From CBIFVZ01 sp966185765 (GTDB lineage Bacteria > Pseudomonadota > Gammaproteobacteria > Enterobacterales > Enterobacteriaceae), in assembly GCA_966185765.1 (NCBI GenBank), contig CBIFVZ010000005.1, positions 1 through 64,000 of the forward strand: a stretch of 64,000 bases of DNA. The letters run 5' to 3'. Positions 43,263 to 52,220 of this stretch are shown here, in pieces. The notes under the pieces are model-generated. The model was not told the DNA's origin and did no database searches. It saw nothing but the letters and a program-made list of their open reading frames with translations. Both the position numbers and the translations under genes were made by a program. Position 1 is the stretch's first letter. The number at the start of each line of letters is the position of its first letter.

Positions 43263-44171
43263 TTATGCTGGCGGTTTGTTTGTCGCCAGCCCCGCAACGG
43301 AGGCGGCAATCGCCGATGAGGTATGTTCAATCTGATAACGTACAGGCAGCATCCTGACGGCACTGAGCAGGCCATCGCACTGCTTTCCTGTTACATAGAG
43401 GGTATTACTGAAAATCACGGTTTGTTCAACTTCCTTAATACCGCTGAACTGGCATTTAAGGCTAAACAAATCAGGACCACGTATCGCAAACGTCGTTAGC
43501 CCTAAAGAATGGACAATGGCCGACGCGGGTCCGCAGGAGAGTAGCTTGCCATTTGACATCCTGACCAGGTAATGACAGCGCTCTGCTTCATCACTGTAGT
43601 GAGTGCTGACCAGAATTGTCATGCCTCTGGCAGATAAACGCTCAAGCACCTGCCAGAACGCCCGGCGAGCAGCAAGCGTCACACCTGCGGTAGGCTCATC
43701 AAGTATCAACACCTTAGGCGAATGCAGAATACTGGCGGCCAATGACACCCTGAGTTTGCAGTCAGTGCTCAGGTGTAATGCAAGCGTATCAGAAAGATGC
43801 TCAACATTAAGCTCAGTGATAAGTTCATCAATACGCTCCTGGGCGTACGGAACGCAACGTGATTTAGCCAGAAAAAGGAGATTCTCTTTGACGGTGAGCT
43901 GTTCTGTCAGGGAAATGTTCTGCGACATGTCCCCCATTAGCGACCTGACTTGCTCAGGCTTCGCAAAAATATCAATTCCGTAACACTGACCGGTCCCGTT
44001 GTCCGGGCATTCAAGGCCGCACATGATGCGCATCAGCGTCGTCTTACCGCTGCCATCAGGCCCCACAAAACCAGTAATTTTTCCTGCCGGTATGCTCAGC
44101 GAGGCATCCGTGATGACCCGTCTGCCACCATACGATTTATTGACACCCCGTAACGCGATACTGTACTCCAT
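43263..44171 (-). CDS. Orphan ABC transporter ATPase, YbhF-like, with unusual signature
   Basis: 302 residues. The N-terminal 220 form an ABC ATPase: Walker A GPDGSGKTT, the Q-loop in MGDMSQNISL, Walker B VLILDEPTAG and the switch STHYSDEAE. The sequence around Walker A (GFVGPDGSGKTTLMRI) is close to the first half of YbhF, a drug-exporter ATPase. The signature reads LSTDCKLR in place of LSGGxxQR, so ATPase activity may be altered. The last 80 residues match nothing I know. No permease gene is nearby. It lies 40 bp after a wHTH regulator gene in the same direction, so it is probably co-transcribed and may have a regulatory or relic role. Confidence 0.78.
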   Translation of the reverse strand: MEYSIALRGVNKSYGGRRVITDASLSIPAGKITGFVGPDGSGKTTLMRIMCGLECPDNGTGQCYGIDIFAKPEQVRSLMGDMSQNISLTEQLTVKENLLFLAKSRCVPYAQERIDELITELNVEHLSDTLALHLSTDCKLRVSLAASILHSPKVLILDEPTAGVTLAARRAFWQVLERLSARGMTILVSTHYSDEAERCHYLVRMSNGKLLSCGPASAIVHSLGLTTFAIRGPDLFSLKCQFSGIKEVEQTVIFSNTLYVTGKQCDGLLSAVRMLPVRYQIEHTSSAIAASVAGLATNKPPA

Positions 44172-44211
44172 TACAGTAACACCTCTCTTCCCTGCCCAAC
44201 TGCATGTATCT

Positions 44212-44733
44212 TTACTTATTTTCCAGTCGGGTAATGTGAGGCATATTAACTAATGAACGCAGGCGTGAGAATACTTTTCTGATAAAGGAATCATGAACGT
44301 CGTTGCTGTGATTGCGTGTGCGAGACATTACAGGAAGATAAGCGCCACTGGCATTATTCTCAACATTACACTTCTGAGTGTTAAGCAGAGTATAACCAAC
44401 GCCACGTGAATTCAACAGCAAATGATGGGGTTTTTCCTGATCGAAGAAAAAACGCCGCAATGTAAATATGACCTGACGGATGCTGTTTTCAGTTACAAAT
44501 TTATTTTTCCAGACTTCAGCCATGATGTCATCTTTTGACACCACTTTCCCCTGGTTAGACAAAAGCAGCATAAGCATTCTTGACTCAGTAGTACTTAGTT
44601 TTACTTCCGAGATAAACCTGCCTGCTTCACGTGCGCCATCATTTTTGTATGTTGTTAATGTCGTAAAGCCTTGCTCATGAGTGATAACAAACAAATGCTG
44701 ATTGTTGACTATCTGAAATACCTGCTTTTCCAT
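44212..44733 (-). CDS. Soluble wHTH regulator (OmpR/ToxR-type DNA-binding domain)
   Basis: 173 residues. The winged helix covers about 45-117: KLSTTESRMLMLLL, then VVSKDDIMAEVW, then the recognition helix TENSIRQVIFTLRRFFF and a wing ending in SRGVGYTLL. There is no membrane segment and no receiver domain, unlike MarT or OmpR. The last 50 residues are basic and probably disordered. It lies beside the autotransporter genes and upstream of the ABC ATPase gene, and could control either. Confidence 0.78.
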   Translation of the reverse strand: MEKQVFQIVNNQHLFVITHEQGFTTLTTYKNDGAREAGRFISEVKLSTTESRMLMLLLSNQGKVVSKDDIMAEVWKNKFVTENSIRQVIFTLRRFFFDQEKPHHLLLNSRGVGYTLLNTQKCNVENNASGAYLPVMSRTRNHSNDVHDSFIRKVFSRLRSLVNMPHITRLENK

Positions 44734-45355
44734 GGCTGAACTCCTTCCGTGCCAAATTAAAACGCTTAACTGGCGCGCAGATAAATATATTAATTAATTT
44801 TTAATGCGTTTTGTTAGCATAATCTTAAGTGCTTAGTACGCAAAGGACAACGAACATTTTTGTGTTGATTACAGCAGTGAATAGACAAAAATTTTTCCAA
44901 AAAAACAATGTTGTCACAAGCCAGAAAACCCCCTAATCCTTTGAAAAAAAAAGAATTTAACACATCCCGGTTTTTTACTAACACGCTTTTATACTTTGCA
45001 CTGACCCCGTCGTGATTCCAGAACACTCAGGCACACACAACCCTCAAATAGGGTCTGCAAGCAAAAGAGTGCATGGTTTTACAACAAAATTCCGGGAAAG
45101 CGGCGCGCTTATTTTATGTATAAAAAACCAGTTATCACCCTGAACCAGCATTATCCCCTTTAGATAAACAGCTCTTAAGATGATCTTATCGCAGCATCAG
45201 CATTACAGCGGTGATTTAATCAATAATAACAGTGTGTTAATTTTAATGGATTATTATCATTAACACAGAAACCATCCAGTCTATTTAACCTGTTTTTACG
45301 TTAGAAAAAAACCGGTGTTTTGATATAAAAAACGATGGAAAAAGTAAAAACATCA
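44734..45355. promoter_or_regulatory. Divergent AT-rich control region
   Basis: About 620 bp between the wHTH gene (minus) and the LuxR-type gene (plus), strongly AT-rich with several A- and T-tracts. No coding potential was seen. It probably holds promoters for both regulators and is a likely H-NS target. Confidence 0.5.
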
Positions 45356-45384
45356 TTGAAAAAGGCGAGTCCCCTCCCTATACT
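45356..45384 (+). promoter_or_regulatory. Sigma-70 promoter of the LuxR-type regulator
   Basis: TTGAAA (45356-45361), a 17-base spacer and TATACT (45379-45384), about 80 bp before the start codon at 45464. Both boxes differ from consensus at one or two bases. Confidence 0.7.
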
Positions 45385-45463
45385 CCGACAATAAGTGACA
45401 ACGCTCATGGTGAGAGCGACACTGCCGCACAGCTTCTTAATACTAATATCATGGAAAGATTAT

Positions 45464-46108
45464 ATGCAGACATTACCGATCGCTATTATGCATCCGTACC
45501 CGTTGGTCCTGGGTGCACTTTCATCATTATTCAATTCATCCGGTAAGTTTCGCGTCGCCCATATTTGTCTTAATTATGAGCAGCTGATTAGTGCTATTGG
45601 AATCAGTCAGGTCAACTTTGCCTTAATCGATATTGATTCACATATTCTCGACGAAAATGTACAAAACATGATTCGTCGTCTGATATTTATCAGGCCGGGT
45701 ATTAAAGTTGTTCTCTATTCCGATAAGATCCACAGCGATGCCATCGCCGTACTCAAACGTACCGGCGTTTCAGCGCTCATCAGTAAAAAAGATATGCCAG
45801 AAGAACTGCTCAGCGCCTGCGAACAAATTCTGCAAAGCAACGAATTTTACCTCTCAGAGAATATCAAAGAGATTGATTCCAGATCGCATGAGGTTTCATT
45901 TGGCCTTTCCAGTAAAGAGCTTGAAGTGATCAAACTTATCGTTTCTGGCTATACATTAGTGGAAATCGCCGAGCTGAAAAACCGCTCACTGAGCACGATT
46001 TCAACACACAAATATAATGCTATGCGTAAACTGGGCATCAACTCCAACACCGAACTGCTGAAGTTCGCCTACGAGCACAATTTCTTTCAAAGCGCTGTCA
46101 CGGAATAG
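45464..46108 (+). CDS. NarL/FixJ-family response regulator
   Basis: 214 residues. The receiver domain occupies about 1-120, with Asp in FALIDIDSH as phospho-acceptor and Lys in ALISKKD. The C-terminal LuxR helix-turn-helix runs about 145-205 (LSSKELEVIKLIVSGYTLVEIAELKNRS). It resembles RcsB/FimZ/BfmR-like regulators. ATG 45464 is preferred because GGAAAG lies upstream and because the longer frame lacks receiver homology. No cognate sensor kinase is nearby. The next genes turn over c-di-GMP, so it may steer adhesion and motility genes. Confidence 0.87.
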   Translation: MQTLPIAIMHPYPLVLGALSSLFNSSGKFRVAHICLNYEQLISAIGISQVNFALIDIDSHILDENVQNMIRRLIFIRPGIKVVLYSDKIHSDAIAVLKRTGVSALISKKDMPEELLSACEQILQSNEFYLSENIKEIDSRSHEVSFGLSSKELEVIKLIVSGYTLVEIAELKNRSLSTISTHKYNAMRKLGINSNTELLKFAYEHNFFQSAVTE

Positions 46109-46209
46109 ACAAATTTTACGCTTAATCGTTAACAGTGCCAGGTAAATGCGGTCGAGCTTCCTGCTCTCGCCCTTATTATTGCACCGGCGTCAAATGAGCA
46201 GCAGCTCGT

Positions 46210-46252
46210 CAATGAAGAAAGCAGAGCACGACTCACTCTGATTTCTTCATTG
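46210..46252. repeat. Perfect 11-bp inverted repeat
   Basis: CAATGAAGAAA (46210-46220) and TTTCTTCATTG (46242-46252), with an inner AGAG/CTCT match that extends the stem. It lies 100 bp past the LuxR-type gene. There is no T-run, so it is probably not a classic terminator. Confidence 0.6.
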
Positions 46253-46522
46253 AGATACGCCGCACCTTCTCTCCACAGGCCTCTCCGGACTGTTATAGCG
46301 CTTCTCCCCCGACCCACTGCACTTCAGAACCTCTCCCAAAAGTTTACTTTCATTTATCAGCGATAAAGCAAAGGACTGAAAATGATGGCAATGAAAAATG
46401 TCTCAACAAAATAATTAAACAGATATATGCAACGCTATGCTTTAAAAATTCGGCCCATTCATTCGTACAGTTATTTCTTATTTTGTAAGAAAATGAAAGT
46501 ACCCACTTTTAATTCATTGATA

Positions 46523-46549
46523 TACCGTTCTTCGGTTTCGCTAAGATAA
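46523..46549 (+). promoter_or_regulatory. Candidate sigma-28 promoter before the diguanylate cyclase
   Basis: TACCGTTC (46523-46530), 11 bases, TAAGATAA (46542-46549). The match to TAAAGTTT-N11-GCCGATAA is partial (five of eight in each box), but the spacing is exact. It lies 85 bp before the start codon. Confidence 0.4.
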
Positions 46550-46633
46550 TGTCATTTAGCTTTCATTTAGATTGGAGACCAGATAACGCTATAAAATACG
46601 TACCGGCAAAAAGCTCTGCAAGGCAATAACTGC

Positions 46634-48196
46634 ATGATAAGTAAAGAAAATAATAAATATGGCGTAGAGAAAAACCTTGACTATGCCTTTATAATAATAT
46701 TATCTTTTAACATTATTGCGTTCACCTGTTATATATTTTTTGACATTTTTAACAAACGCAACGCATTATACGATCGTGCCAGTGATTATGTTTACAACGT
46801 TTCCGGCCTGAATGTTCAGCAATTAATAAAACCGCTTGAGAACACTCTCAATGAACTGGTTCGCGTACTGGAAGTTAAGGATCACGGAGCCATTGAATCA
46901 CAAGCTACGCGCAATATTTTCAGCCATCTTCTGCATGCCAGCCACGGTTTACGCACCATTAATTTCGCCAGCCGCGATGGCACGTTTTATGCTGTTCCGG
47001 ATATCGGCAACATCGACGATCCACAGTCACGCCCGTGGTACAATAAAAAGAACAGCAGCAGCACCTTCGTTTTTTACACGCCGATATATAAAGACTATTT
47101 TGACGACTCCCATACCGTCTCCATTTCTCGTCCTATTTTTGACAATACTGGCGCGTTCTATGGCTCGATTTCTGCTGATTTAAATCTGGTGGAGCTGGGT
47201 TATTCCATGCGTGCACTTAACCAGCCAATGACGGGCGAAACCATGGTGGTTGACCGCAACGGCCTGGTGTTGATTCACAGTGAGCCTAACCAGATTGGTC
47301 GTCAAAAAATCACGCCCGAACTGGTGTTGCAAATGAATAACAGCACAGGTGTGGTTGAAGACCCGCAAACCGGCGATCGTTTGTTTTACTTCTCCTATAC
47401 CAACCCGGACTGGTTTGCCGTTTATCGTATCAGCCAAAAAACCATTTTTGATAGCCTCCTTTTGCAGGTCGCGCCCGCCCTGCTTATCTTCATGATTCTG
47501 ACCTTCGTTATCTGTCTGATGTGGTATCTGACCAAAAACACCATTCATAAAATGATGGGCGATATCGTGACCATGATTCGCTTTGGCGGCGAAACCACAC
47601 CGCCAAATATCAACAGCATCCGCCACGAAATTAACCGCAATGCCAAAGTCCTGCAGGCTGAAAAAGCGCGCGCCGACATCGATCCGCTTACCCGTTTGTT
47701 CAACCGTGGCTGCTTTGACAACACGTTGAACCAGTACATGGAATCCGGCACGGCATTCAGCCTGGCACTGATTGATATCGATAATTTCAAATCCATTAAC
47801 GATACCTGGGGGCATGTTATTGGTGATGTCGTCCTCAGGCACGTAGCAAAGCAAGGGCAGTATTTTGTTGGCGAGCGCGGTACGGTTTACCGCTATGGCG
47901 GAGAAGAAATTGCGGTGCTGTTTCCCAGGCTTGATGTCCAACAAGCCTGGGAAATCATGGAAGCCTGGCGAGTGGATATCTCTGTTAAAAAATGGCGCGA
48001 AGCCGGTATGAAAATCACGTTCAGTGGCGGAATAAACGACTGGGATACCCAGGATGCCGAAGGCCTTATCTCAAGCGTTGATGCGCTGCTTTATAAGGCA
48101 AAGCACGGTGGTAAAAATCAGGTGCTCACTGCCCATTCCGTTCCACGTGTGCATGCCGTAACAACCAGTACGGCAACAACCGGCCATCTTTCCTGA
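46634..48196 (+). CDS. dCACHE-GGDEF diguanylate cyclase
   Basis: 520-residue membrane enzyme that makes c-di-GMP from two GTP. A membrane helix (about 17-42), a periplasmic dCACHE-type sensor (about 45-275, with RPWYNKK and VSISRPIFD), a second membrane helix (about 280-305) and a GGDEF domain from about 350 (DPLTRLFNR, active site RYGGEEI, ALIDIDNFKSIND). The inhibitory RxxD site before GGEE is not present. AAGG lies ten bases before the ATG. The next gene encodes a phosphodiesterase 18 bp downstream, so synthesis and breakdown are paired. Confidence 0.93.
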   Translation: MISKENNKYGVEKNLDYAFIIILSFNIIAFTCYIFFDIFNKRNALYDRASDYVYNVSGLNVQQLIKPLENTLNELVRVLEVKDHGAIESQATRNIFSHLLHASHGLRTINFASRDGTFYAVPDIGNIDDPQSRPWYNKKNSSSTFVFYTPIYKDYFDDSHTVSISRPIFDNTGAFYGSISADLNLVELGYSMRALNQPMTGETMVVDRNGLVLIHSEPNQIGRQKITPELVLQMNNSTGVVEDPQTGDRLFYFSYTNPDWFAVYRISQKTIFDSLLLQVAPALLIFMILTFVICLMWYLTKNTIHKMMGDIVTMIRFGGETTPPNINSIRHEINRNAKVLQAEKARADIDPLTRLFNRGCFDNTLNQYMESGTAFSLALIDIDNFKSINDTWGHVIGDVVLRHVAKQGQYFVGERGTVYRYGGEEIAVLFPRLDVQQAWEIMEAWRVDISVKKWREAGMKITFSGGINDWDTQDAEGLISSVDALLYKAKHGGKNQVLTAHSVPRVHAVTTSTATTGHLS

Positions 48197-48214
48197 TCCT
48201 TTGCGAACCCATTA

Positions 48215-49750
48215 ATGAAAACCAAGAAAAAAAATGCTTTCTGGAACCTGTTAATTGCGGCATGCACCGTACTGGCTCTGTGGACCATCGGGGCTGTACT
48301 GATTCATTTCCAAACTGTTAGTACCATCAAAACCGAAGACGAAATAAACCTTGCCGGGACTCTGAACCGTATTGATATGATTTTCGATACGGTAAATAAC
48401 TCGCTGGATAAAGCCTCGCATTTCTACAATGGGCACTGCGATGAGATGGTCACATCGCTGCGCCAGCTGGCGTCGCTGTCGCCCTACTCACGCTCGTTTA
48501 GCATTGTCGAAAATAACGTTATTCGCTGCTCTTCTCTGGAAGGCAATATTTCTGTTGCTGTCAGCGAATATTTTAAAGACAAGCAGAAGCTGTCGCTAAG
48601 CTACGGTCCTATTCCAAGTAGCAATACACTGGTTATTAACCTCAAACGTGCTTTTCAGCAGATGGATATCATCGCCAGCATTCCCGGCTTCTATTTCTAC
48701 AACGACATCGCAGGGCGTAGCAGCAGCGAGCAGTTGTACCTGAACATCAATGGTTTCTACCTCAACAACCTGGGCCAATTGCGTGCGCAACTGCCTGAAC
48801 GACCAGGTACACGAACGCTCGTTCAGGCCTCTTCGCGCTACGATTATAAGCTCACCTATGTCCTGCCAGACTCCTATACCCTTGAGCAATATTATCAATC
48901 GGCAGCCACGCTGTTTTATGTGTTTGCGGCAATTGGCCCGCTGGCAGGCATCTGGCTTTATAACTTCCTTAACCGACCTAAATCACTGCGCAGAAAACTG
49001 GAAATGGCCATTTATAACCAGGAGATCCAGCCCTGGTTCCAGCCGCAGGTCGATACGAATACGGGCGAGCTTATCGGTTGTGAAGTACTGGCGCGCTGGA
49101 TCTCGCCTGATGACGGAATTATCCCCCCAAACCAGTTTATTCCTCTGGCAGAAGAGTCAGGGCTGATAGTAGCGATGACGCGCGACCTGATGCAGCAGGT
49201 CAAAACATGGCTTCTGGCTGAAAAGCAAAAAATTTCACCGGGTTTTCATGTCAGTATTAACTTTAGTTCCAGCCATATTCTGTCCAACGAGATTGTCGAA
49301 GACTGCCGCACGTTTCTGACGGGCATTCCTGCAGGCCTGATTCGTCTGGTGGTGGAAATTACCGAAAGCGAAGTGCTTAACGATCACAAGCAAATCAACG
49401 ATATTCTCACGCAGCTGCACGATCTGGGGGCGATTATTGCTATTGATGACTTTGGTACCGGCTATTCCAACCTGAGCTATTTACAGGACTATCCGCTGGA
49501 TATACTGAAAGTCGACCGCAAGTTTATTGCGCAGCTGGAGCCAGCTATTGCACAGCGCCATCTGATTGCAGGCATTATCGATATTTCGAAAAAGCTGGAA
49601 TTGCGCACCGTGGTTGAAGGCGTTGAAACAGAAAAGCATGTTGAAAGCCTGAAAATGCTCGGCGCAACGTGGTTGCAGGGGTTTTATTACGGTAAACCTG
49701 TTTCAGCCAGTGAGTTCACCCGCACGTGGCTTAATAAACCCAGCGCCTGA
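48215..49750 (+). CDS. CSS-motif EAL c-di-GMP phosphodiesterase
   Basis: 511 residues. Two membrane helices (about 12-32 and 232-252) flank a periplasmic CSS domain (IRCSSLEGN), a redox-sensing region controlled by Dsb proteins in E. coli Pde relatives. The EAL domain follows (about 265-505) with all catalytic motifs: EVLARW, NFSS, EITESE, DDFGTGYSNL, KVDRKF, VEGVET and QGFYYGKP. It should degrade c-di-GMP. The ribosome binding site is weak, so translation is probably coupled to the cyclase gene just upstream. Confidence 0.93.
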   Translation: MKTKKKNAFWNLLIAACTVLALWTIGAVLIHFQTVSTIKTEDEINLAGTLNRIDMIFDTVNNSLDKASHFYNGHCDEMVTSLRQLASLSPYSRSFSIVENNVIRCSSLEGNISVAVSEYFKDKQKLSLSYGPIPSSNTLVINLKRAFQQMDIIASIPGFYFYNDIAGRSSSEQLYLNINGFYLNNLGQLRAQLPERPGTRTLVQASSRYDYKLTYVLPDSYTLEQYYQSAATLFYVFAAIGPLAGIWLYNFLNRPKSLRRKLEMAIYNQEIQPWFQPQVDTNTGELIGCEVLARWISPDDGIIPPNQFIPLAEESGLIVAMTRDLMQQVKTWLLAEKQKISPGFHVSINFSSSHILSNEIVEDCRTFLTGIPAGLIRLVVEITESEVLNDHKQINDILTQLHDLGAIIAIDDFGTGYSNLSYLQDYPLDILKVDRKFIAQLEPAIAQRHLIAGIIDISKKLELRTVVEGVETEKHVESLKMLGATWLQGFYYGKPVSASEFTRTWLNKPSA

Positions 49751-49769
49751 CCTTCTCGTCCCCTCCTGT

Positions 49770-49806
49770 GTGCCTGCTCACAATACGGTTGAGCAGGTAC
49801 ATTTTT
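49770..49806 (+). terminator. Intrinsic terminator of the GGDEF-EAL pair
   Basis: GTGCCTGCTCA (49770-49780) pairs with TGAGCAGGTAC (49790-49800), 11 bp with one G-T pair, then ATTTTT. Confidence 0.9.
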
Positions 49807-50153
49807 AAGACAAATAACCCTAAAGAGTATGCAGACATGGGCAGCGGTTTGTATTATCGTAGCTCACTACATTGACATTATCTTACACCAACCGCGCAAT
49901 AAACCCTCTCTCACACTGGCTTTCCATACCATGACAGTGTGAATATTCTGTCATTGATGCAGATAAACTGTTTCTGTCTTTCGACCTCCTTGTATTCGGT
50001 GTTTTTCATTATTGTTACCAGGCTGAACAGCAGCACAACACGCGTTGAGTAAATTCCCCGCACTTTTTCGACAGGTTTATTATTCGCTCAGTTTTTACTT
50101 TAAGAATAATCCAATCCGCATGCGGATAAGGGTTAAGACAACGGGAGAACACC
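49807..50153. other. Intergenic stretch before the EamA transporter gene
   Basis: About 350 bp without a gene. It presumably carries the promoter of the transporter-proC pair. No clear operator or riboswitch structure could be named. CAACGGGAGAAC just before 50154 is the ribosome binding site. Confidence 0.5.
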
Positions 50154-51170
50154 ATGAGCAAATTCAGTCTGGCGAAACCGGGCGTGGCCTTCCTGGCCGT
50201 GTGCGCGATTTTCGTGAATATCCTGTGGGGAACGCCATTTCCGCTGGTAAAAGAGATGTATGCTCAGATGAACATCTCTGCAGCAACATTGGGTGACAAC
50301 TACAACGGCCAGGTTCTGACGACCATCAGTATCCGCTTTTTCCTGGCAGGCCTCATCACACTGCTGATGGCTAAGCTGATGGGTCAGCAAATCTTTAAAG
50401 TGACGCCGCGCCAGTGGTATGAAGTCACGTCAATGGGGATTGTCAGCACCACCGCTGCGTATCTGTTTTTTAATATCGGTCTGGTGAACACCACCACCAT
50501 CAAGTCGACCGTACTGGCACAGTCTTCCATTTTCTTCTCCGTCATTCTGGCGCACTTCGCCTACAAAAATGACAAGTTGAACCAGCCGAAAACCATTGGT
50601 CTGGTGCTGGGTCTGACTGGCCTGCTGGCAGTAAATCTGATGAACAACGGTAACGGCCTGCGCGAGATGCTCAGCTTTTCCTGGCTGGGTGATGGCTTCA
50701 TGGTGCTCTACGGCCTGGTTGCCGCACTCGGTATGATGCAGGCAAAACGCATCGGGTCTTCTCTGAACTCGTTCGTGATGACTGGCTGGAACCTGACTAT
50801 CGGCGCTGCCATCCTGTTTGTCATCGGTCTGTTCATGGGCGGTAGCCTGAGTGTGATTACCTGGACACCGACCGCGATAGTCCTGATGCTGATTCTGGCG
50901 CTTATCGCAAGCGTTGCCTTCGGACTGTGGTACTGGATTGTTCAGCACGCCAAAATTGGTGAAATCTCAATCTACAAATTCTGTATGCCGCTGTCTGGCA
51001 GCCTGCTCTCCGTTTTCATGGGCCAGGACAGCTTCACGTTGCCGCTGACTATCGGTCTTGTACTGGTCTGCGTGGGTATTGTGGTTGTGAATAAACCCCC
51101 GAAATTCCTGCTGCGTAAAAAAGCCTCGGATGAGGCTACAATCAACGCGCACACCAACAAAATTCAGTAA
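50154..51170 (+). CDS. EamA/DMT-family transporter
   Basis: 338-residue inner membrane protein with about ten membrane helices arranged as two EamA repeats (first NILWGTPFPLVKEMY, second starting near SWLGDGFMVLYGLVAALGMMQAKRIG). Family members export or import metabolites and drugs. The substrate is unknown. GGGAGA lies seven bases before the ATG. It is 12 bp upstream of a pyrroline-5-carboxylate reductase gene, so the substrate could be linked to proline or a related amino acid. Confidence 0.88.
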   Translation: MSKFSLAKPGVAFLAVCAIFVNILWGTPFPLVKEMYAQMNISAATLGDNYNGQVLTTISIRFFLAGLITLLMAKLMGQQIFKVTPRQWYEVTSMGIVSTTAAYLFFNIGLVNTTTIKSTVLAQSSIFFSVILAHFAYKNDKLNQPKTIGLVLGLTGLLAVNLMNNGNGLREMLSFSWLGDGFMVLYGLVAALGMMQAKRIGSSLNSFVMTGWNLTIGAAILFVIGLFMGGSLSVITWTPTAIVLMLILALIASVAFGLWYWIVQHAKIGEISIYKFCMPLSGSLLSVFMGQDSFTLPLTIGLVLVCVGIVVVNKPPKFLLRKKASDEATINAHTNKIQ

Positions 51171-51182
51171 CCTGGAGTCATC

Positions 51183-51992
51183 ATGGATAAAAAAATCGGC
51201 TTTATCGGTACGGGCAATATGGCAAATGCCATTATCCACGGCATCATCAATAGCGGCATCGCACCGGCAAGTCAGATTGTGGTTTTTGATGTGGATACCA
51301 GCAAAACGCAGGCGCTCAATGCAGAAGTCGGTACCGTTACCGCACAGAGTGCGCCGGAGCTGACCAACGCGTGCGATATCGTGTTCCTTGCGATTAAGCC
51401 ACACATCGTACCGGCGGTGCTTAAAGAGATTGCCTCAACCATTAAATCTAACCATGTTCTGGTCTCCATTGCTGCAGGTGTGACGCTTGGGCAGCTCGCC
51501 GAGCAGGCTGGCTATAACGCCAAAATTGTGCGTGTGATGCCGAATACGCCAGCGATGGTCAATGCTGGCATGAGCTCGCTGACCGCCAACAGTCTGGTCG
51601 AAGAACAAGAGCTGGCAGACATTACCGCCATCTTCAACAGCTTTGGCCGCTCTGCGGTGGTACCGGAAAACCTGATTCATGCCGTCACCGGCATCAGTGG
51701 TTCGTCACCCGCGTACGTGTTCATGTTCATTGAAGCTCTGGCTGACGCCGGTGTGCTGGGCGGACTCCCACGTGCGCAGGCTTACCAGTTTGCGGCGCAG
51801 ACCGTGCTGGGCGCAGCCAAAATGGTACTGGAAACCGGCGAGCATCCGGCCATGCTCAAAGACATGGTGTGCTCACCTGGTGGCACAACCATTGAAGCGG
51901 TGAAGACGCTGGAAGAAAAAGGCTTCCGCTCTGCGATTATTGACGCTGTTGTCAGCTGCATGGATAAGTCGAAAAAACTTAGCGAAAAATAA
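51183..51992 (+). CDS. proC: Pyrroline-5-carboxylate reductase
   Basis: 269 residues, the usual ProC length. It reduces 1-pyrroline-5-carboxylate to proline with NAD(P)H. N-terminal Rossmann motif GFIGTGNMANAI, the conserved MPNTPAMVNAG and the C-terminal dimer region ISGSSPAYVFMFIEALADAG with SPGGTTIEA. CTGGAGTC lies just before the ATG. E. coli proC has different neighbours, so this may be a second, specialised copy. A strong terminator follows. Confidence 0.92.
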   Translation: MDKKIGFIGTGNMANAIIHGIINSGIAPASQIVVFDVDTSKTQALNAEVGTVTAQSAPELTNACDIVFLAIKPHIVPAVLKEIASTIKSNHVLVSIAAGVTLGQLAEQAGYNAKIVRVMPNTPAMVNAGMSSLTANSLVEEQELADITAIFNSFGRSAVVPENLIHAVTGISGSSPAYVFMFIEALADAGVLGGLPRAQAYQFAAQTVLGAAKMVLETGEHPAMLKDMVCSPGGTTIEAVKTLEEKGFRSAIIDAVVSCMDKSKKLSEK

Positions 51993-52004
51993 TCAATTCG
52001 CCCC

Positions 52005-52033
52005 GTACCCGGCCTGTGCCGGGTACATTTTTT
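52005..52033 (+). terminator. Intrinsic terminator after proC
   Basis: GTACCCGGC (52005-52013) pairs perfectly with GCCGGGTAC (52018-52026), loop CTGT, then A and TTTTTT. Confidence 0.95.
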
Positions 52034-52147
52034 GGCCCGCATTTTTTTCTATCCCCGTAACACTTCCCCACTTCACTTGCGCTGGCACCGCATCTGGCCT
52101 CACTTTTCCTGGTTTTACATGATTTACAAAACAAAAGATTAAATCGG

Positions 52148-52174
52148 GAAAGTTCCTGGCTTTACAACCGATAA
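52148..52174 (+). promoter_or_regulatory. Sigma-28 (FliA) promoter of the chemotaxis operon
   Basis: GAAAGTTC (52148-52155), exactly 11 bases, ACCGATAA (52167-52174). It matches TAAAGTTT-N11-GCCGATAA at six and seven of eight positions. It is 46 bp before the MCP start, so the MCP-che run is a late flagellar operon. Confidence 0.85.
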
Positions 52175-52220
52175 CACATAAGGACCTATTACACTCCTTA
52201 AGCCCGGGGATTAAGCATTC

